From Amycolatopsis suaedae (GTDB lineage: Bacteria > Actinomycetota > Actinomycetes > Mycobacteriales > Pseudonocardiaceae): a stretch of 64,000 nt of DNA. Below, piece after piece: positions 44,350 to 53,200 of the stretch (its first letter is position 1; each line of letters starts with the position of its first letter). Position numbers and translations under genes: made by a program. The notes beneath the pieces were generated by a model. That model made no database searches. It saw only the letters and a list, made by a program, of their open reading frames with translations, and was not told where the DNA came from. The stretch spans positions 124,001 through 188,000 of the forward strand of contig NZ_SFCC01000002.1 of the NCBI RefSeq assembly GCF_004214935.1, in the 5' to 3' direction.

Positions 44350-45441
44350 ATGGGCGAGCACCGCCGCAGCGTGAGGGTGGCCATCGTTGGCGTCGGAAAC
44401 TGTGCCGCGTCCCTGGTCCAGGGCGTGCAGTACTACCGCGACGCCGACCCCACCGCGCGCGTGCCTGGCCTCATGCACGTGCAGTTCGGCGACTACCACG
44501 TGCGCGACATCGAGTTCGTCGCCGCGTTCGACGTCGACGCGAAGAAGGTCAACCGCGACCTGTCCGAGGCCATCGTGGCCAGCGAGAACAACACGATCAA
44601 GATCGCCGACGTGCCGCCGCTGGGCGTCACCGTGCAGCGCGGGCACACCCTGGACGGGCTCGGCCGGTTCTACCGGGAGACCATCGACGAGGCCGACGAG
44701 ACGCCGGTCGACGTCGCGGCGGCCCTGCGCGAGGCGCGGGCCGACGTGCTGGTGTCCTACCTGCCGGTCGGTTCCGAGGAGGCCGACAAGTTCTACGCCC
44801 AGGCGGCGATCGACGCCGGTGTGGCGTTCGTCAACGCGCTGCCGGTGTTCATCGCCTCCGACCCGGAGTGGGCGAAGAAGTTCACCGACGCCGGTGTCCC
44901 GATCGTCGGTGACGACATCAAGTCGCAGGTCGGCGCCACGATCACGCACCGGGTGCTGACCAGGCTGTTCGAGGACCGCGGTGTCCAGCTGGACCGGACC
45001 ATGCAGCTCAACGTGGGCGGGAACATGGACTTCCTGAACATGAAGGAGCTGGAGCGGCTGGAGTCGAAGAAGGTCTCCAAGACGCAGGCAGTCACCTCGC
45101 AGGTCGACCGGGACCTGGGCAGGTCGAACGTGCACATCGGGCCGTCGGACTACGTGCAGTGGCTCGACGACCGCAAGTGGGCCTACGTCCGGCTGGAGGG
45201 CCGGGCGTTCGGTGACGTCCCGCTGAACCTGGAGTACAAGCTCGAGGTGTGGGACTCGCCCAACTCGGCCGGAATCATCATCGACGCCGTGCGCGCCGCG
45301 AAGATCGCCAAGGACCGCGGCATCGGTGGTCCGATCCTGTCGGCCTCGTCGTACTTCATGAAGTCGCCGCCGGAGCAGTACGACGACGGCACCGCGCGTG
45401 AGGCCGTCGAGAAGTTCATCCGCGGCGAACTGGAGCGCTGA
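44350..45441 (+). CDS. ino1: Inositol-3-phosphate synthase
   Basis: 363 residues from ATG 44350, preceded by AAGGAGA. N-terminal Rossmann fold [20 protein letters not shown]; conserved [37 protein letters not shown] and [11 protein letters not shown] of the actinobacterial enzyme. Converts glucose-6-phosphate to inositol-1-phosphate with bound NAD, supplying phosphatidylinositol, lipoglycans and mycothiol. Cotranscribed with padR upstream. Confidence 0.97.
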   Translation: MGEHRRSVRVAIVGVGNCAASLVQGVQYYRDADPTARVPGLMHVQFGDYHVRDIEFVAAFDVDAKKVNRDLSEAIVASENNTIKIADVPPLGVTVQRGHTLDGLGRFYRETIDEADETPVDVAAALREARADVLVSYLPVGSEEADKFYAQAAIDAGVAFVNALPVFIASDPEWAKKFTDAGVPIVGDDIKSQVGATITHRVLTRLFEDRGVQLDRTMQLNVGGNMDFLNMKELERLESKKVSKTQAVTSQVDRDLGRSNVHIGPSDYVQWLDDRKWAYVRLEGRAFGDVPLNLEYKLEVWDSPNSAGIIIDAVRAAKIAKDRGIGGPILSASSYFMKSPPEQYDDGTAREAVEKFIRGELER

Positions 45442-45453
45442 CCCTCTCCCGCG

Positions 45454-45483
45454 ACCGGCCCCGCCAGCACGGCGGGGGCCGGT
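45454..45483 (+). terminator. Terminator after ino1
   Basis: ACCGGCCCCGCC (45454-45465) pairs with GGCGGGGGCCGGT (45471-45483) with one bulged G, followed by TCCGTCT. It lies 12 bases after the ino1 stop. Confidence 0.7.
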
Positions 45484-45504
45484 TCCGTCTGTGCGCAGGC
45501 TTAC

Positions 45505-45540
45505 TTAGACATGCTAAACAATATTGGTTAGCATAGCTAA
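45505..45540 (+). promoter_or_regulatory. 36-bp dyad abutting the MFS start codon
   Basis: Two related 13-mers, TTAGACATGCTAA (45505-45517) and TTAGCATAGCTAA (45528-45540), flank CAATATTG (45519-45526). The inner 24 bases (45511-45534) are palindromic except for one pair. The block is strongly AT-rich for this genome and ends at the base before GTG 45541. A repressor or activator operator is the natural reading; no regulator gene is adjacent. Confidence 0.7.
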
Positions 45541-46746
45541 GTGACTGATCACGGGAGTTTGCTGGCCGCGATCAAGGGCCAGCCGAAACAGGTCTGGATC
45601 ACGGCCTTCGCCGCCGTGATCGCGTTCATGGGCATCGGTCTGGTCGACCCCATCCTGCTGTCGATCGCCGAGGGGCTGCATGCCACGCCCGCGCAGGTGA
45701 CGCTGCTGTTCTCCTCGTATCTGGGCGTGCAGGTCGTCGCCATGCTGTTCACCGGCGCGATGAGCGCCCGCTTCGGCGCGAAGCGCACCGTCATCACCGG
45801 CCTGGTGCTGATCGTGCTGGCCACGGCGCTGTGCTCGGCCGCGGGTTCGATCGAGCAGCTCGTCGGCCTGCGGGCCGTCTGGGGTCTGGGCAACGCCTTC
45901 TTCATCGCCACCGCGCTGTCGGTGATCGTCGGTGCCGCGACCGGCGGGCAGGCCGGCGCGATCCTGCTCTACGAGGCCGCGCTCGGCGTCGGCCTGTCGG
46001 TCGGGCCGTTGCTGGGAGCGCTGCTCGGCAGCATCTCCTGGCGCGGGCCGTTCCTCGGCACCGCGGTGCTGATGGGTGCCGCGCTCGTGCTCTGCGCCGT
46101 CTTCCTGCAGCACGACAAGAAGGGTCCGCGCATCCGCCTGCTCGACCCGCTGCGAGCGCTCGGGCACGGCGGGCTGCTGCGTACGTCGATCGGCTCAGCG
46201 CTCTACACCGCCGCGTTCTTCGCCGTCCTCGCCTGGTCGCCGTTCGTGCTGAAGTGGGACGCCATCGCCGTCGGGCTGGTGTTCTGCGGCTGGGGACTGA
46301 GCGTCGCGGTCGCCGGGGTCGTGCTCGCACCACGGCTGGCGGCCAGGCTCGGCGAACGGCACGCGACGGTCGTCGCCGTGATCGGGTACGCCGCGCTACT
46401 CGCGGTCATGCTGGTCCCGAGCAAGCCGGTGCTGGTCGTGGCGATCGTCGCCTCCGGTCTGGTGTCCGGCCTGCTGAACACGCTGTTCACCGGAACGGCC
46501 ATGTCGATCAGCTCCGCGCCCCGCCCGGTCGCCAGTGCCGGCTACAACTTCCTGCGCTGGCTCGGCGGCGCGGTCGCCGCGACGCTCGTCGGCCACATCG
46601 CCGAGTGGTTCGGGTTCGCGCAGGCGCCGTTCCTGGTGTCGGCCGTGCTCTGCCTGCTCGCCGCGGGACTGCTTGCGGTGCCGACCCGGGTGCCCGACCC
46701 GCACCGCGTCCCGGCCGGGGCCGCGTTGGTCGGGTCCGAGAACTGA
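45541..46746 (+). CDS. MFS transporter (drug/metabolite exporter type)
   Basis: 401 residues from GTG 45541, with about 12 helices. MFS signatures: GLVDPILLSIAEGLHA in helix 1 region, TGAMSARFGAKRTVITGLVL (motif A variant), and ALGVGLSVGPLLGALLGSIS (motif C, antiporter type). Exporters of this group confer resistance to small molecules. No Shine-Dalgarno is seen upstream, where the operator lies, so translation may be leaderless. Transcription is likely released by a ligand acting on the unknown regulator of the 36-bp dyad. Confidence 0.9.
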   Translation: MTDHGSLLAAIKGQPKQVWITAFAAVIAFMGIGLVDPILLSIAEGLHATPAQVTLLFSSYLGVQVVAMLFTGAMSARFGAKRTVITGLVLIVLATALCSAAGSIEQLVGLRAVWGLGNAFFIATALSVIVGAATGGQAGAILLYEAALGVGLSVGPLLGALLGSISWRGPFLGTAVLMGAALVLCAVFLQHDKKGPRIRLLDPLRALGHGGLLRTSIGSALYTAAFFAVLAWSPFVLKWDAIAVGLVFCGWGLSVAVAGVVLAPRLAARLGERHATVVAVIGYAALLAVMLVPSKPVLVVAIVASGLVSGLLNTLFTGTAMSISSAPRPVASAGYNFLRWLGGAVAATLVGHIAEWFGFAQAPFLVSAVLCLLAAGLLAVPTRVPDPHRVPAGAALVGSEN

Positions 46747-46759
46747 ACGGCGGGTGAAC
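46738..46759 (-). promoter_or_regulatory. PHO-box-like direct repeat upstream of first phoX gene
   Basis: On the minus strand two adjacent 11-mers, GTTCACCCGCC and GTTCAGTTCTC, occupy 46759 down to 46738. The first has all seven bases of the Streptomyces PHO direct-repeat core GTTCACC and the second five. It ends the MFS gene and lies 83 bases before the phoX start. The orientation is opposite to the gene. Confidence 0.5.
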
Positions 46760-46842
46760 ATCCGACCAACGGAGGTATTTCCCTCCCCGGTCGGCTGAGG
46801 CTAGCGTCGGACCACCCGAACTCCCACCACTCGGAGGTCCGC

Positions 46843-48888
46843 GTGAAGCTCCTGCCGCTGCTGCCCGGCCACGCCCCGAGCCGGGCAGCCGTGACCTGCA
46901 CCTACCGCTGCGGTGACGCGTGCCTGCACGACGCCCCGAACACCTCGGACAACCCGACGTTCGCCGACGTCCTCGGCGAGGTCAGCAGGCGCGGTGCGCT
47001 GCGGGCCGGTGCGGTGGTCGCCCTGGCCACCGGCGGGCTGGCGGCCATGCCCGCGGCGCAGGCGCAGGCCCCGGCTCCGGACGGCAGGCCCGCGCCGGGC
47101 ACTGACTTCCCCAGGGTTCAGCCCAACACCCGCGACGCCGTGGTGATCCCCGAGGGCTACGAGCAGGGCATCGTCATCCGCTGGGGCGACCCGGTGCTGC
47201 CCGGGGCGCCGGAGTTCGACTTCGGCAAGCAGACCGCGGCCGCCCAGGAAAAGCAGTTCGGCTTCAACTGCGACTTCGCCGCTGTGTTGCCGCTGGACCA
47301 CTTCGGGCTGGTCAACCTGCTGGTGACCAACCACGAGTACACGTCGGAGAACTTCATGTTCACCGGCTACGACGAGGACAACCCGACCGAGGAGCAGGTC
47401 CGGATCGCCTGGGCCGCGCACGGGCTGAGCGTGGTCATGGTGACCAGGCCGTTCCACAGCGGGCACCTGCGGCCGAGGATGTCGCCGTTCAACCGGCGGA
47501 TCACGCTGCACACCCCGTTCCGGGTCACCGGCCCGGCCGCGGGCAGCGACCTGCTGAAGACCCCGGCCGACCCGAGCGGCACACTCGTGCACGGCACCAT
47601 GAACAACTGTGCCGGTGGCGTGACCCCGTGGGGCACGATCCTGTCCGGCGAGGAGAACGTCAACCAGTACTTCGCCAACGCGGACCTGGTCGCCGACGAG
47701 ACCACCCGCAGGCGGCTGGCCCGCTACGGCATCCGCGGCAAGGAGACCGTCCGCAAGTGGGAGCGGTTCGACTCCCGGTTCGACCTGACCAAGCAGGTCA
47801 ACGAGGCCAACCGGTTCGGCTGGGTGATCGAACTCGACCCGCACGACCCGAACTCGACCCCGGTCAAGCACACCGCGCTGGGCCGGTTCAAGCACGAGTG
47901 CGCCAACGTCCGGGTCGCCCACGACGGCCGGGTCGTCGCGTACTCCGGCGACGACGAGCGCTTCGAGTACATCTACAAGTTCATCTCCGACAAGAAGATG
48001 AAGCACGGCGACAGCGCGCACGCCCGCAGGCACAACATGACCCTGCTCGACGAGGGCACGCTCTACGTCGCCCGGTTCACCGGCGACAGCCCGCCCGCCG
48101 AGATCGACGGCTCCGGCAGGCTGCCCTCCGACGGCGAGTTCGACGGCGTCGGCGAGTGGATTCCGCTGGCCGCGGGCAAGCGCTCGTTCGTGGACGGCAT
48201 GACCGCCGAGGAGGTCTACGTCTTCACCCGCGAGGCCGCCGACAAGGTGCACGCCACGAAGATGGACCGCCCGGAGGACATCCAGGCCCACCCGCGGACT
48301 GGCCGGATCTACTGCGCGCTCAGCAACAACGTCGAGCGTGGCAACCCGGGCAAGGAGGGCGCGACCGAGCCCAACCCGCGGGTCAACAACAAGCACGGCC
48401 AGGTCCTCGAGCTGGAGGAGGCCCGTGGCGACGCGCTCGCGCTGCGGTTCTCCTGGCGCCTGCTGCTCGTGTGCGGCGACCCGAGGTCGCCGGACACCTA
48501 CTTCGCGGGCTTCCCGAAGGACCAGGTCTCCCCGATCTCCAGCCCGGACAACGTCGCCTTCGACCGCCACGGCAACCTGTGGATCTCCACCGACTCCGCC
48601 GGCGCGCTGGGCATCAACGACGGCCTCTACGCCGTGCCGCTGGAGGGCAGGCGCCGCGGTGACCTGAAGCTGTTCCTGACCGTGCCGAAGGGCGCGGAAA
48701 CATGCGGGCCGGTCGTCCAGGACAAGATCGTCACCGTCTGTGTTCAGCATCCCGGTGAGGTCGACGGTGCCAGCGCCGACAAGCCCGTCTCGCACTGGCC
48801 GGACGGTGGGAAAAGCCAGCCGAGGCCGTCGGTGGTGGCCGTCTGGAAGCCGGGTAGGCACGGTCTGTCCGATATCGGCGGTAGGTGA
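46843..48888 (+). CDS. phoX: PhoX family phosphatase, Tat-exported (copy 1)
   Basis: 681 residues from GTG 46843, preceded by CGGAGG. A Tat signal with twin Arg (SRRGALRAGAVVALATGGLA) lies at about residues 48-70, preceded by a conserved cytoplasmic lead (TYRCGDACLHDAPNTSDNP). PhoX body: NHEYTSENFMF, GGVTPWGTILSGEENVNQY, AYSGDDERFEYIYKF, RFTGDSPPAEIDGSGRLPSD, and MDRPEDIQAHPRTGRIYCAL. PhoX enzymes are Ca/Fe-dependent extracellular alkaline phosphatases. The neighbour downstream is a paralogue. PHO-box-like sequences near both genes suggest PhoP control under phosphate starvation. Confidence 0.93.
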   Translation: MKLLPLLPGHAPSRAAVTCTYRCGDACLHDAPNTSDNPTFADVLGEVSRRGALRAGAVVALATGGLAAMPAAQAQAPAPDGRPAPGTDFPRVQPNTRDAVVIPEGYEQGIVIRWGDPVLPGAPEFDFGKQTAAAQEKQFGFNCDFAAVLPLDHFGLVNLLVTNHEYTSENFMFTGYDEDNPTEEQVRIAWAAHGLSVVMVTRPFHSGHLRPRMSPFNRRITLHTPFRVTGPAAGSDLLKTPADPSGTLVHGTMNNCAGGVTPWGTILSGEENVNQYFANADLVADETTRRRLARYGIRGKETVRKWERFDSRFDLTKQVNEANRFGWVIELDPHDPNSTPVKHTALGRFKHECANVRVAHDGRVVAYSGDDERFEYIYKFISDKKMKHGDSAHARRHNMTLLDEGTLYVARFTGDSPPAEIDGSGRLPSDGEFDGVGEWIPLAAGKRSFVDGMTAEEVYVFTREAADKVHATKMDRPEDIQAHPRTGRIYCALSNNVERGNPGKEGATEPNPRVNNKHGQVLELEEARGDALALRFSWRLLLVCGDPRSPDTYFAGFPKDQVSPISSPDNVAFDRHGNLWISTDSAGALGINDGLYAVPLEGRRRGDLKLFLTVPKGAETCGPVVQDKIVTVCVQHPGEVDGASADKPVSHWPDGGKSQPRPSVVAVWKPGRHGLSDIGGR

Positions 48889-48921
48889 AAAGTCCAGCTC
48901 AGGGGTAGTGCGTCACTCACG

Positions 48922-48943
48922 GTTCGCGTGTTGTTAACCAAGC
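48922..48943 (+). promoter_or_regulatory. PHO-box-like direct repeat upstream of second phoX gene
   Basis: GTTCGCGTGTT (48922-48932) and GTTAACCAAGC (48933-48943) are contiguous 11-mers; their first seven bases match GTTCACC at five and six positions. The layout is that of PHO boxes bound by PhoP in Streptomyces. They lie 71 bases before the start codon. Confidence 0.6.
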
Positions 48944-49013
48944 CGTCGAGGCGAAATCGCCTTGCTTGCTTAACGTCACGGCGTTCCCCTGACTGGACTA
49001 CCCCGGAGGCACT

Positions 49014-51104
49014 GTGTCCACCGAACCTCGGCGGCTGCTGCCGCTGATGACCTCTCACCCGGGCGGCCGATCCGCGGTCACCTGCGAGTACCGCTGTGGC
49101 AACGCCTGCGCCCACCCCGCTCCGAACACGAGCGACAACGAGTACTTCGGTGACGTCGCCAAGGACGTCCTGTCCCGCCGCGGGGCACTCAAGGCCGGTG
49201 CGGTGATGGCCGCCGCGGCCGGCGGGTTCGCCGCGTTGTCCGGCACCGCCGCCGCGGCCGAGCCCGCCGGTGTGGAGGCCGCGGGCCGCGGCCGCCCCGC
49301 CCGCAAGGTGCCCGGCACCGACTTCGACAAGGTGCCGCCGAACACCAACGACGCCGTCACCATCCCGCCCGGCTACGACCAGCGGATCGTCATCCGCTGG
49401 GGCGATCCGGTCGTCCCCGGCGCGCCGAAGTTCGACTTCGCCAAGCAGACGGCTGCCGCGCAGGAGAAGCAGTTCGGCTACAACAACGACTTCGTCGGGC
49501 TGATCCCGCAGGACCCGCTGGGCCTGCGCAGCCTGCTCGTGGCCAACCACGAGTACACGACCGAAACGCACATGTTCCCGGCCGACCAGTACGACAAGAA
49601 CAACCCGACCGAGGAGCAGGTCCGCATCGCCTGGGCCGCGCACGGGCTGTCGGTCGTCCAGGTCACCCGTGACCTGCTGCGCGGCGGCCTGCACGTCGTG
49701 CCCAGCCGGTACAACCGCCGCATCACGCTGAACACGCCGTTCGAGGTGCGTGGCCCCGCCGCCGGGTCGCAGTACCTGAAGACCTCCGCCGACCCGACCG
49801 GCCGCCGGATCCTCGGCACGCAGAACAACTGCGCGGGCAGCGTCACCCCGTGGGGCACGGTGCTGTCCGGCGAGGAGAACGTCAACCAGTACTTCGGTCA
49901 CGCGGGCGAGGTCACCGATCCGGTGGTCGCCGCGCGGCTCAAGCGGTACGGCTTCTCCGGCGCGGAGAGCACGCGGAAGTGGGAGCGGTTCGACAAGCGC
50001 TGGGACGTCCGCGCCGAGCCCAACGAGACCAACCGGTTCGGCTGGGTCGTCGAGATCGACCCGAACGACCCGAACTCGACGCCGATCAAGCACACCCACC
50101 TCGGCCGGTTCAAGCACGAGGCCGCCGCGGTGAAGATCGCGCGCGACGGGAGGGTGGTCGCGTACTCCGGCGACGACGAGCGCTTCGAGTACATCTACAA
50201 GTACGTCTCCAACGGCAAGTACAAGCCGGGCAAGAGCGCGCACGCCCGCAGGCACAACTCGGCGCTGCTCGACGACGGCACGCTCTACGTCGGCCGGTTC
50301 ACCGGTGACAGCCCGGCTGGCGAGATCGACGGTTCCGGCAGGCTGCCGTCCGACGGTGAGTTCGACGGCGTCGGCGAGTGGATCCCGCTGGCCGCAGGCA
50401 ACAAGTCCTTTGTGGACGGTTTCACGGCCGAGGAGGTCTACGTCTTCACCCGGCTCGCCGCCGACAAGGTGATGCCGACGAAGATGGACCGCCCCGAGGA
50501 CATCGAGCCGAACCCGGTCAACGGCAGGGTGTACGTCGCGCTGACCAACAACAGCGACCGCGGCAAGGCTGGCAAGGCGGGCGTCGACGAGGCCAACCCG
50601 CGCAACATCAACCGCAACGGCCACGTGCTGGAGTTCGAGGAGATCGGCGACGCCACCTCGACGAAGTTCGCCTGGCGGCTGCTGCTGGTGTGCGGCGATC
50701 CGAAGGAGGCCGACACCTACTTCGGCGGGTTCGACAAGAACCTGGTCTCGCCGATCTCCTGCCCGGACAACGTCGCGTTCGACCCGCACGGCAACCTGTG
50801 GATCTCCACCGACGGCAACGCGCTGGGCTCGCACGACGGCCTGTTCTCGGTGCCGGTGACCGGTCCGGAGCGGGGCTACGTCAAGCAGTTCCTCTCGGTG
50901 CCGGTCGGCGCGGAGACCTGCGGCCCGGTGGTGACCGACAACGTCGTGCTCGTCGCCGTGCAGCACCCCGGTGAGAACGCCGACAGCTCGGCCAACCCGA
51001 CGTCGCACTGGCCCGACGGCGGCAACTCGCAGCCGCGCCCGTCGATCGTCTCGGTGTGGCGCAAGGGCGCCTGGGGCCTGCCCGGCCGCATCGGGATTAG
51101 GTAG
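49014..51104 (+). CDS. phoX: PhoX family phosphatase, Tat-exported (copy 2)
   Basis: 696 residues from GTG 49014, preceded by CCGGAGG. Twin-Arg signal LSRRGALKAGAVMAAAAGGF. Same motifs as copy 1: NHEYTTETHMF, GSVTPWGTVLSGEENVNQYF, AYSGDDERFEYIYKYVSNG, RFTGDSPAGEIDGSGRLPSD, MDRPEDIEPNPVNGRVYVAL. The two are clearly a tandem duplication with substantial identity over the whole length. 125 bases separate them; the gap carries a PHO-box-like repeat, so copy 2 probably has its own promoter. Confidence 0.93.
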   Translation: MSTEPRRLLPLMTSHPGGRSAVTCEYRCGNACAHPAPNTSDNEYFGDVAKDVLSRRGALKAGAVMAAAAGGFAALSGTAAAAEPAGVEAAGRGRPARKVPGTDFDKVPPNTNDAVTIPPGYDQRIVIRWGDPVVPGAPKFDFAKQTAAAQEKQFGYNNDFVGLIPQDPLGLRSLLVANHEYTTETHMFPADQYDKNNPTEEQVRIAWAAHGLSVVQVTRDLLRGGLHVVPSRYNRRITLNTPFEVRGPAAGSQYLKTSADPTGRRILGTQNNCAGSVTPWGTVLSGEENVNQYFGHAGEVTDPVVAARLKRYGFSGAESTRKWERFDKRWDVRAEPNETNRFGWVVEIDPNDPNSTPIKHTHLGRFKHEAAAVKIARDGRVVAYSGDDERFEYIYKYVSNGKYKPGKSAHARRHNSALLDDGTLYVGRFTGDSPAGEIDGSGRLPSDGEFDGVGEWIPLAAGNKSFVDGFTAEEVYVFTRLAADKVMPTKMDRPEDIEPNPVNGRVYVALTNNSDRGKAGKAGVDEANPRNINRNGHVLEFEEIGDATSTKFAWRLLLVCGDPKEADTYFGGFDKNLVSPISCPDNVAFDPHGNLWISTDGNALGSHDGLFSVPVTGPERGYVKQFLSVPVGAETCGPVVTDNVVLVAVQHPGENADSSANPTSHWPDGGNSQPRPSIVSVWRKGAWGLPGRIGIR

Positions 51105-52472
51105 TTAGGTGGTGGTCCGCGGGCGTGGCCGCAACGCGATGGCCACGCCCGCGGCGACCACCATGCAGATGCCGACCGCCCACATGCCGGCCTTCTGGCT
51201 GCCGGTCAGGTCACGCAGCCAGCCGGTGACGTAGGGCGCGGCGAAGCCGCTGATGTTGCCGAGCGAGTTGATCAACGCGATGCCCCCGGCCGCCGCCGCG
51301 CCGGACAGGAACTGCGACGGCAGCGCCCAGAACGTCGGCAACGCGGCGCAGACACCGACGGCGCAGACCGTCACCGCTGCCATCGTGGCGAACGGGTTAC
51401 CGAGGTAGAGCGCGACCGGGATGGCCAGCCCGCCGACCAGCATCGGCAGTGCGACGTGCCAGGTCCGTTCGCCGGTACGGTCGCCGTGGCGCGCCCAGAA
51501 CACCATGACCACCGCGCCCACCACGTACGGGATGGCGTTGATCAGCCCGGACTGCGTCACCGTGAACGTCGTGCCGAACTGCTGGGCGAACCCGGCGATG
51601 ATCGTCGGCAGGAAGAAGCCCAGCGCGTACAGGCCGTAGGCGATTCCGAAGTAGACGAACGCCAGCGCCAGGATGCGCGGGTGGGTCAGCGCCTTGCGCA
51701 GCGGCCAGTGGTGTTGTGCCTCGGTGGCCTTGCGCTCGGCGTCCAGCGTGCGGGTGAGCCAGTCGCGTTCGGACTCGGTCAGCCAGCGGGCCTTCTCCGG
51801 CCGGTCGGTGAGGTAGAACCAGGTGACGAACGCCAGCAGGATCGCCGGGATGCCCTCGACCAGGAACATGAACCGCCAGCCGGGCAGCCCAGCGACCCCG
51901 TGACCCGCCGAGATGAGCAGGCTGGACAGCGTCGCGCCGACCGCCGACGAGATCGGCACCGCCATCATGAACAACGCGACGGCCTTGGCGCGCTGCGCGG
52001 CGGGGAACCAGTAGGTCAGGTAGAGGATGATGCCGGGGAAGAAACCCGCCTCGGCGACGCCGAGCAGGAACCGCAGGATGATCAACGTCGTCGCGTTCGG
52101 GACGAACGCCATGGCGGTGGCCACGATGCCCCAGCTGATCATGATCCGGGCCATCCACCGGCGGGCACCGAAGCGGTGCAGCGCCAGGTTGCTCGGCACC
52201 TCCAGCACGAGGTAACCGAGGAAGAAGATGCCGGAGGCGAAGCCGAACGCGGTCGCGGTCAGGCCCAGCTCGGCGTTCATGCCGTTGGGCGCGGCGAAGC
52301 CGATGTTGACTCGGTCGAGGTAGTTGACGAAGTACAGCAGGCACAGGAACGGCATGATCCGCAGCGCGACCTTGCCGAGCACCCGGTCGCCCTCGGTGAT
52401 CTTCTTCGCCGTCCTCAGCCCCGCCGCCACCCTCAACGGAGACGCTTCGCGTCGCTTCTTCATCCGTGGCAT
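51105..52472 (-). CDS. MFS transporter, anion:cation symporter type
   Basis: 455 residues from ATG 52472 (ATG 52463 also possible). About 12 TM helices. The ACS-family features are clear: LYFVNYLDRVNIGFAAPNGM near helix 1, GYLVLEVPSNLALHRFGARR, and VAEAGFFPGIILYLTYWFPA. Relatives import organic acids such as phthalate, tartrate or galactonate. The stop is directly adjacent to the phoX stop on the other strand, and the start is divergent from the SDR gene 45 bases away. The ORF continues upstream to 52499 with a less likely GTG-type start. Confidence 0.9.
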   Translation of the reverse strand: MPRMKKRREASPLRVAAGLRTAKKITEGDRVLGKVALRIMPFLCLLYFVNYLDRVNIGFAAPNGMNAELGLTATAFGFASGIFFLGYLVLEVPSNLALHRFGARRWMARIMISWGIVATAMAFVPNATTLIILRFLLGVAEAGFFPGIILYLTYWFPAAQRAKAVALFMMAVPISSAVGATLSSLLISAGHGVAGLPGWRFMFLVEGIPAILLAFVTWFYLTDRPEKARWLTESERDWLTRTLDAERKATEAQHHWPLRKALTHPRILALAFVYFGIAYGLYALGFFLPTIIAGFAQQFGTTFTVTQSGLINAIPYVVGAVVMVFWARHGDRTGERTWHVALPMLVGGLAIPVALYLGNPFATMAAVTVCAVGVCAALPTFWALPSQFLSGAAAAGGIALINSLGNISGFAAPYVTGWLRDLTGSQKAGMWAVGICMVVAAGVAIALRPRPRTTT

Positions 52473-52516
52473 CCCACGCCCACGCGACCGCCGAGTCAAG
52501 GGGTTACCGTGAGCCG

Positions 52517-53200
52517 GTGACCGATCTGCCGCTCGCGTTGGTGACCGGGGCGTCCCGGGGCATCGGCGCCGCCGTCGCCCATGTCCTGGAACCGTCCTAC
52601 CGCGTGCTGCTCGGCGGCCGGGACGCCGACGCGCTGCGGGAACGGGCCGATGAGCTGCCCGGTTCGGAGCCGTGGCCCGTCGACCTCGCCGACGCCGGTG
52701 CCGTGCGGGAGGCCGCTGCCCACATCGACAGCCTCGACGTGCTGGTGCACTCGGCAGGCGTCGCCGAGCTGGGCACGATCGCCGAGGCGGATGACGCTGC
52801 CTGGCAGGCGAACTTCGAGGTCAACGTGCTGGCCATGGTGCGCCTGACCCGGCTGCTGCTACCCGCCTTGCGAGCGGCCCGCGGACACGTCGTGGTGATC
52901 AACTCCGGCGCCGGGCTGAACGCGCGGCCGGGCTGGGGGCCGTACGCGGCGAGCAAGTTCGCCGCCAAGGCGTTCGCCGACGCGCTGCGGGCCGAGGAGG
53001 AGGGCAACGGCGTGCGGGTCACCTCGATCCACCCCGGCCGTACCGACACCGAGATGCAGCGCGGCATCGTCGCCGGCGAGGGCAAGGAGTACGACCCGTC
53101 CCGCTTCCTGCGGCCGGACTCGGTGGCCACGGCCGTCCTGACCGCCGTGTCGGCCACGCCGGACGCCCACCTCACCGACCTGGTCCTCCGCCCCTCCTAA
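52517..53200 (+). CDS. SDR family oxidoreductase
   Basis: 227 residues from GTG 52517. TGASRGIGAAVAHVL for nucleotide binding, HSAGVAELGTIAEAD, and catalytic YAASKFAAK (Tyr-x3-Lys). The substrate is unknown. It lies divergent from the MFS gene and ends 4 bases inside the convergent amidohydrolase gene. No palindrome is apparent at its start. Confidence 0.88.
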   Translation: MTDLPLALVTGASRGIGAAVAHVLEPSYRVLLGGRDADALRERADELPGSEPWPVDLADAGAVREAAAHIDSLDVLVHSAGVAELGTIAEADDAAWQANFEVNVLAMVRLTRLLLPALRAARGHVVVINSGAGLNARPGWGPYAASKFAAKAFADALRAEEEGNGVRVTSIHPGRTDTEMQRGIVAGEGKEYDPSRFLRPDSVATAVLTAVSATPDAHLTDLVLRPS

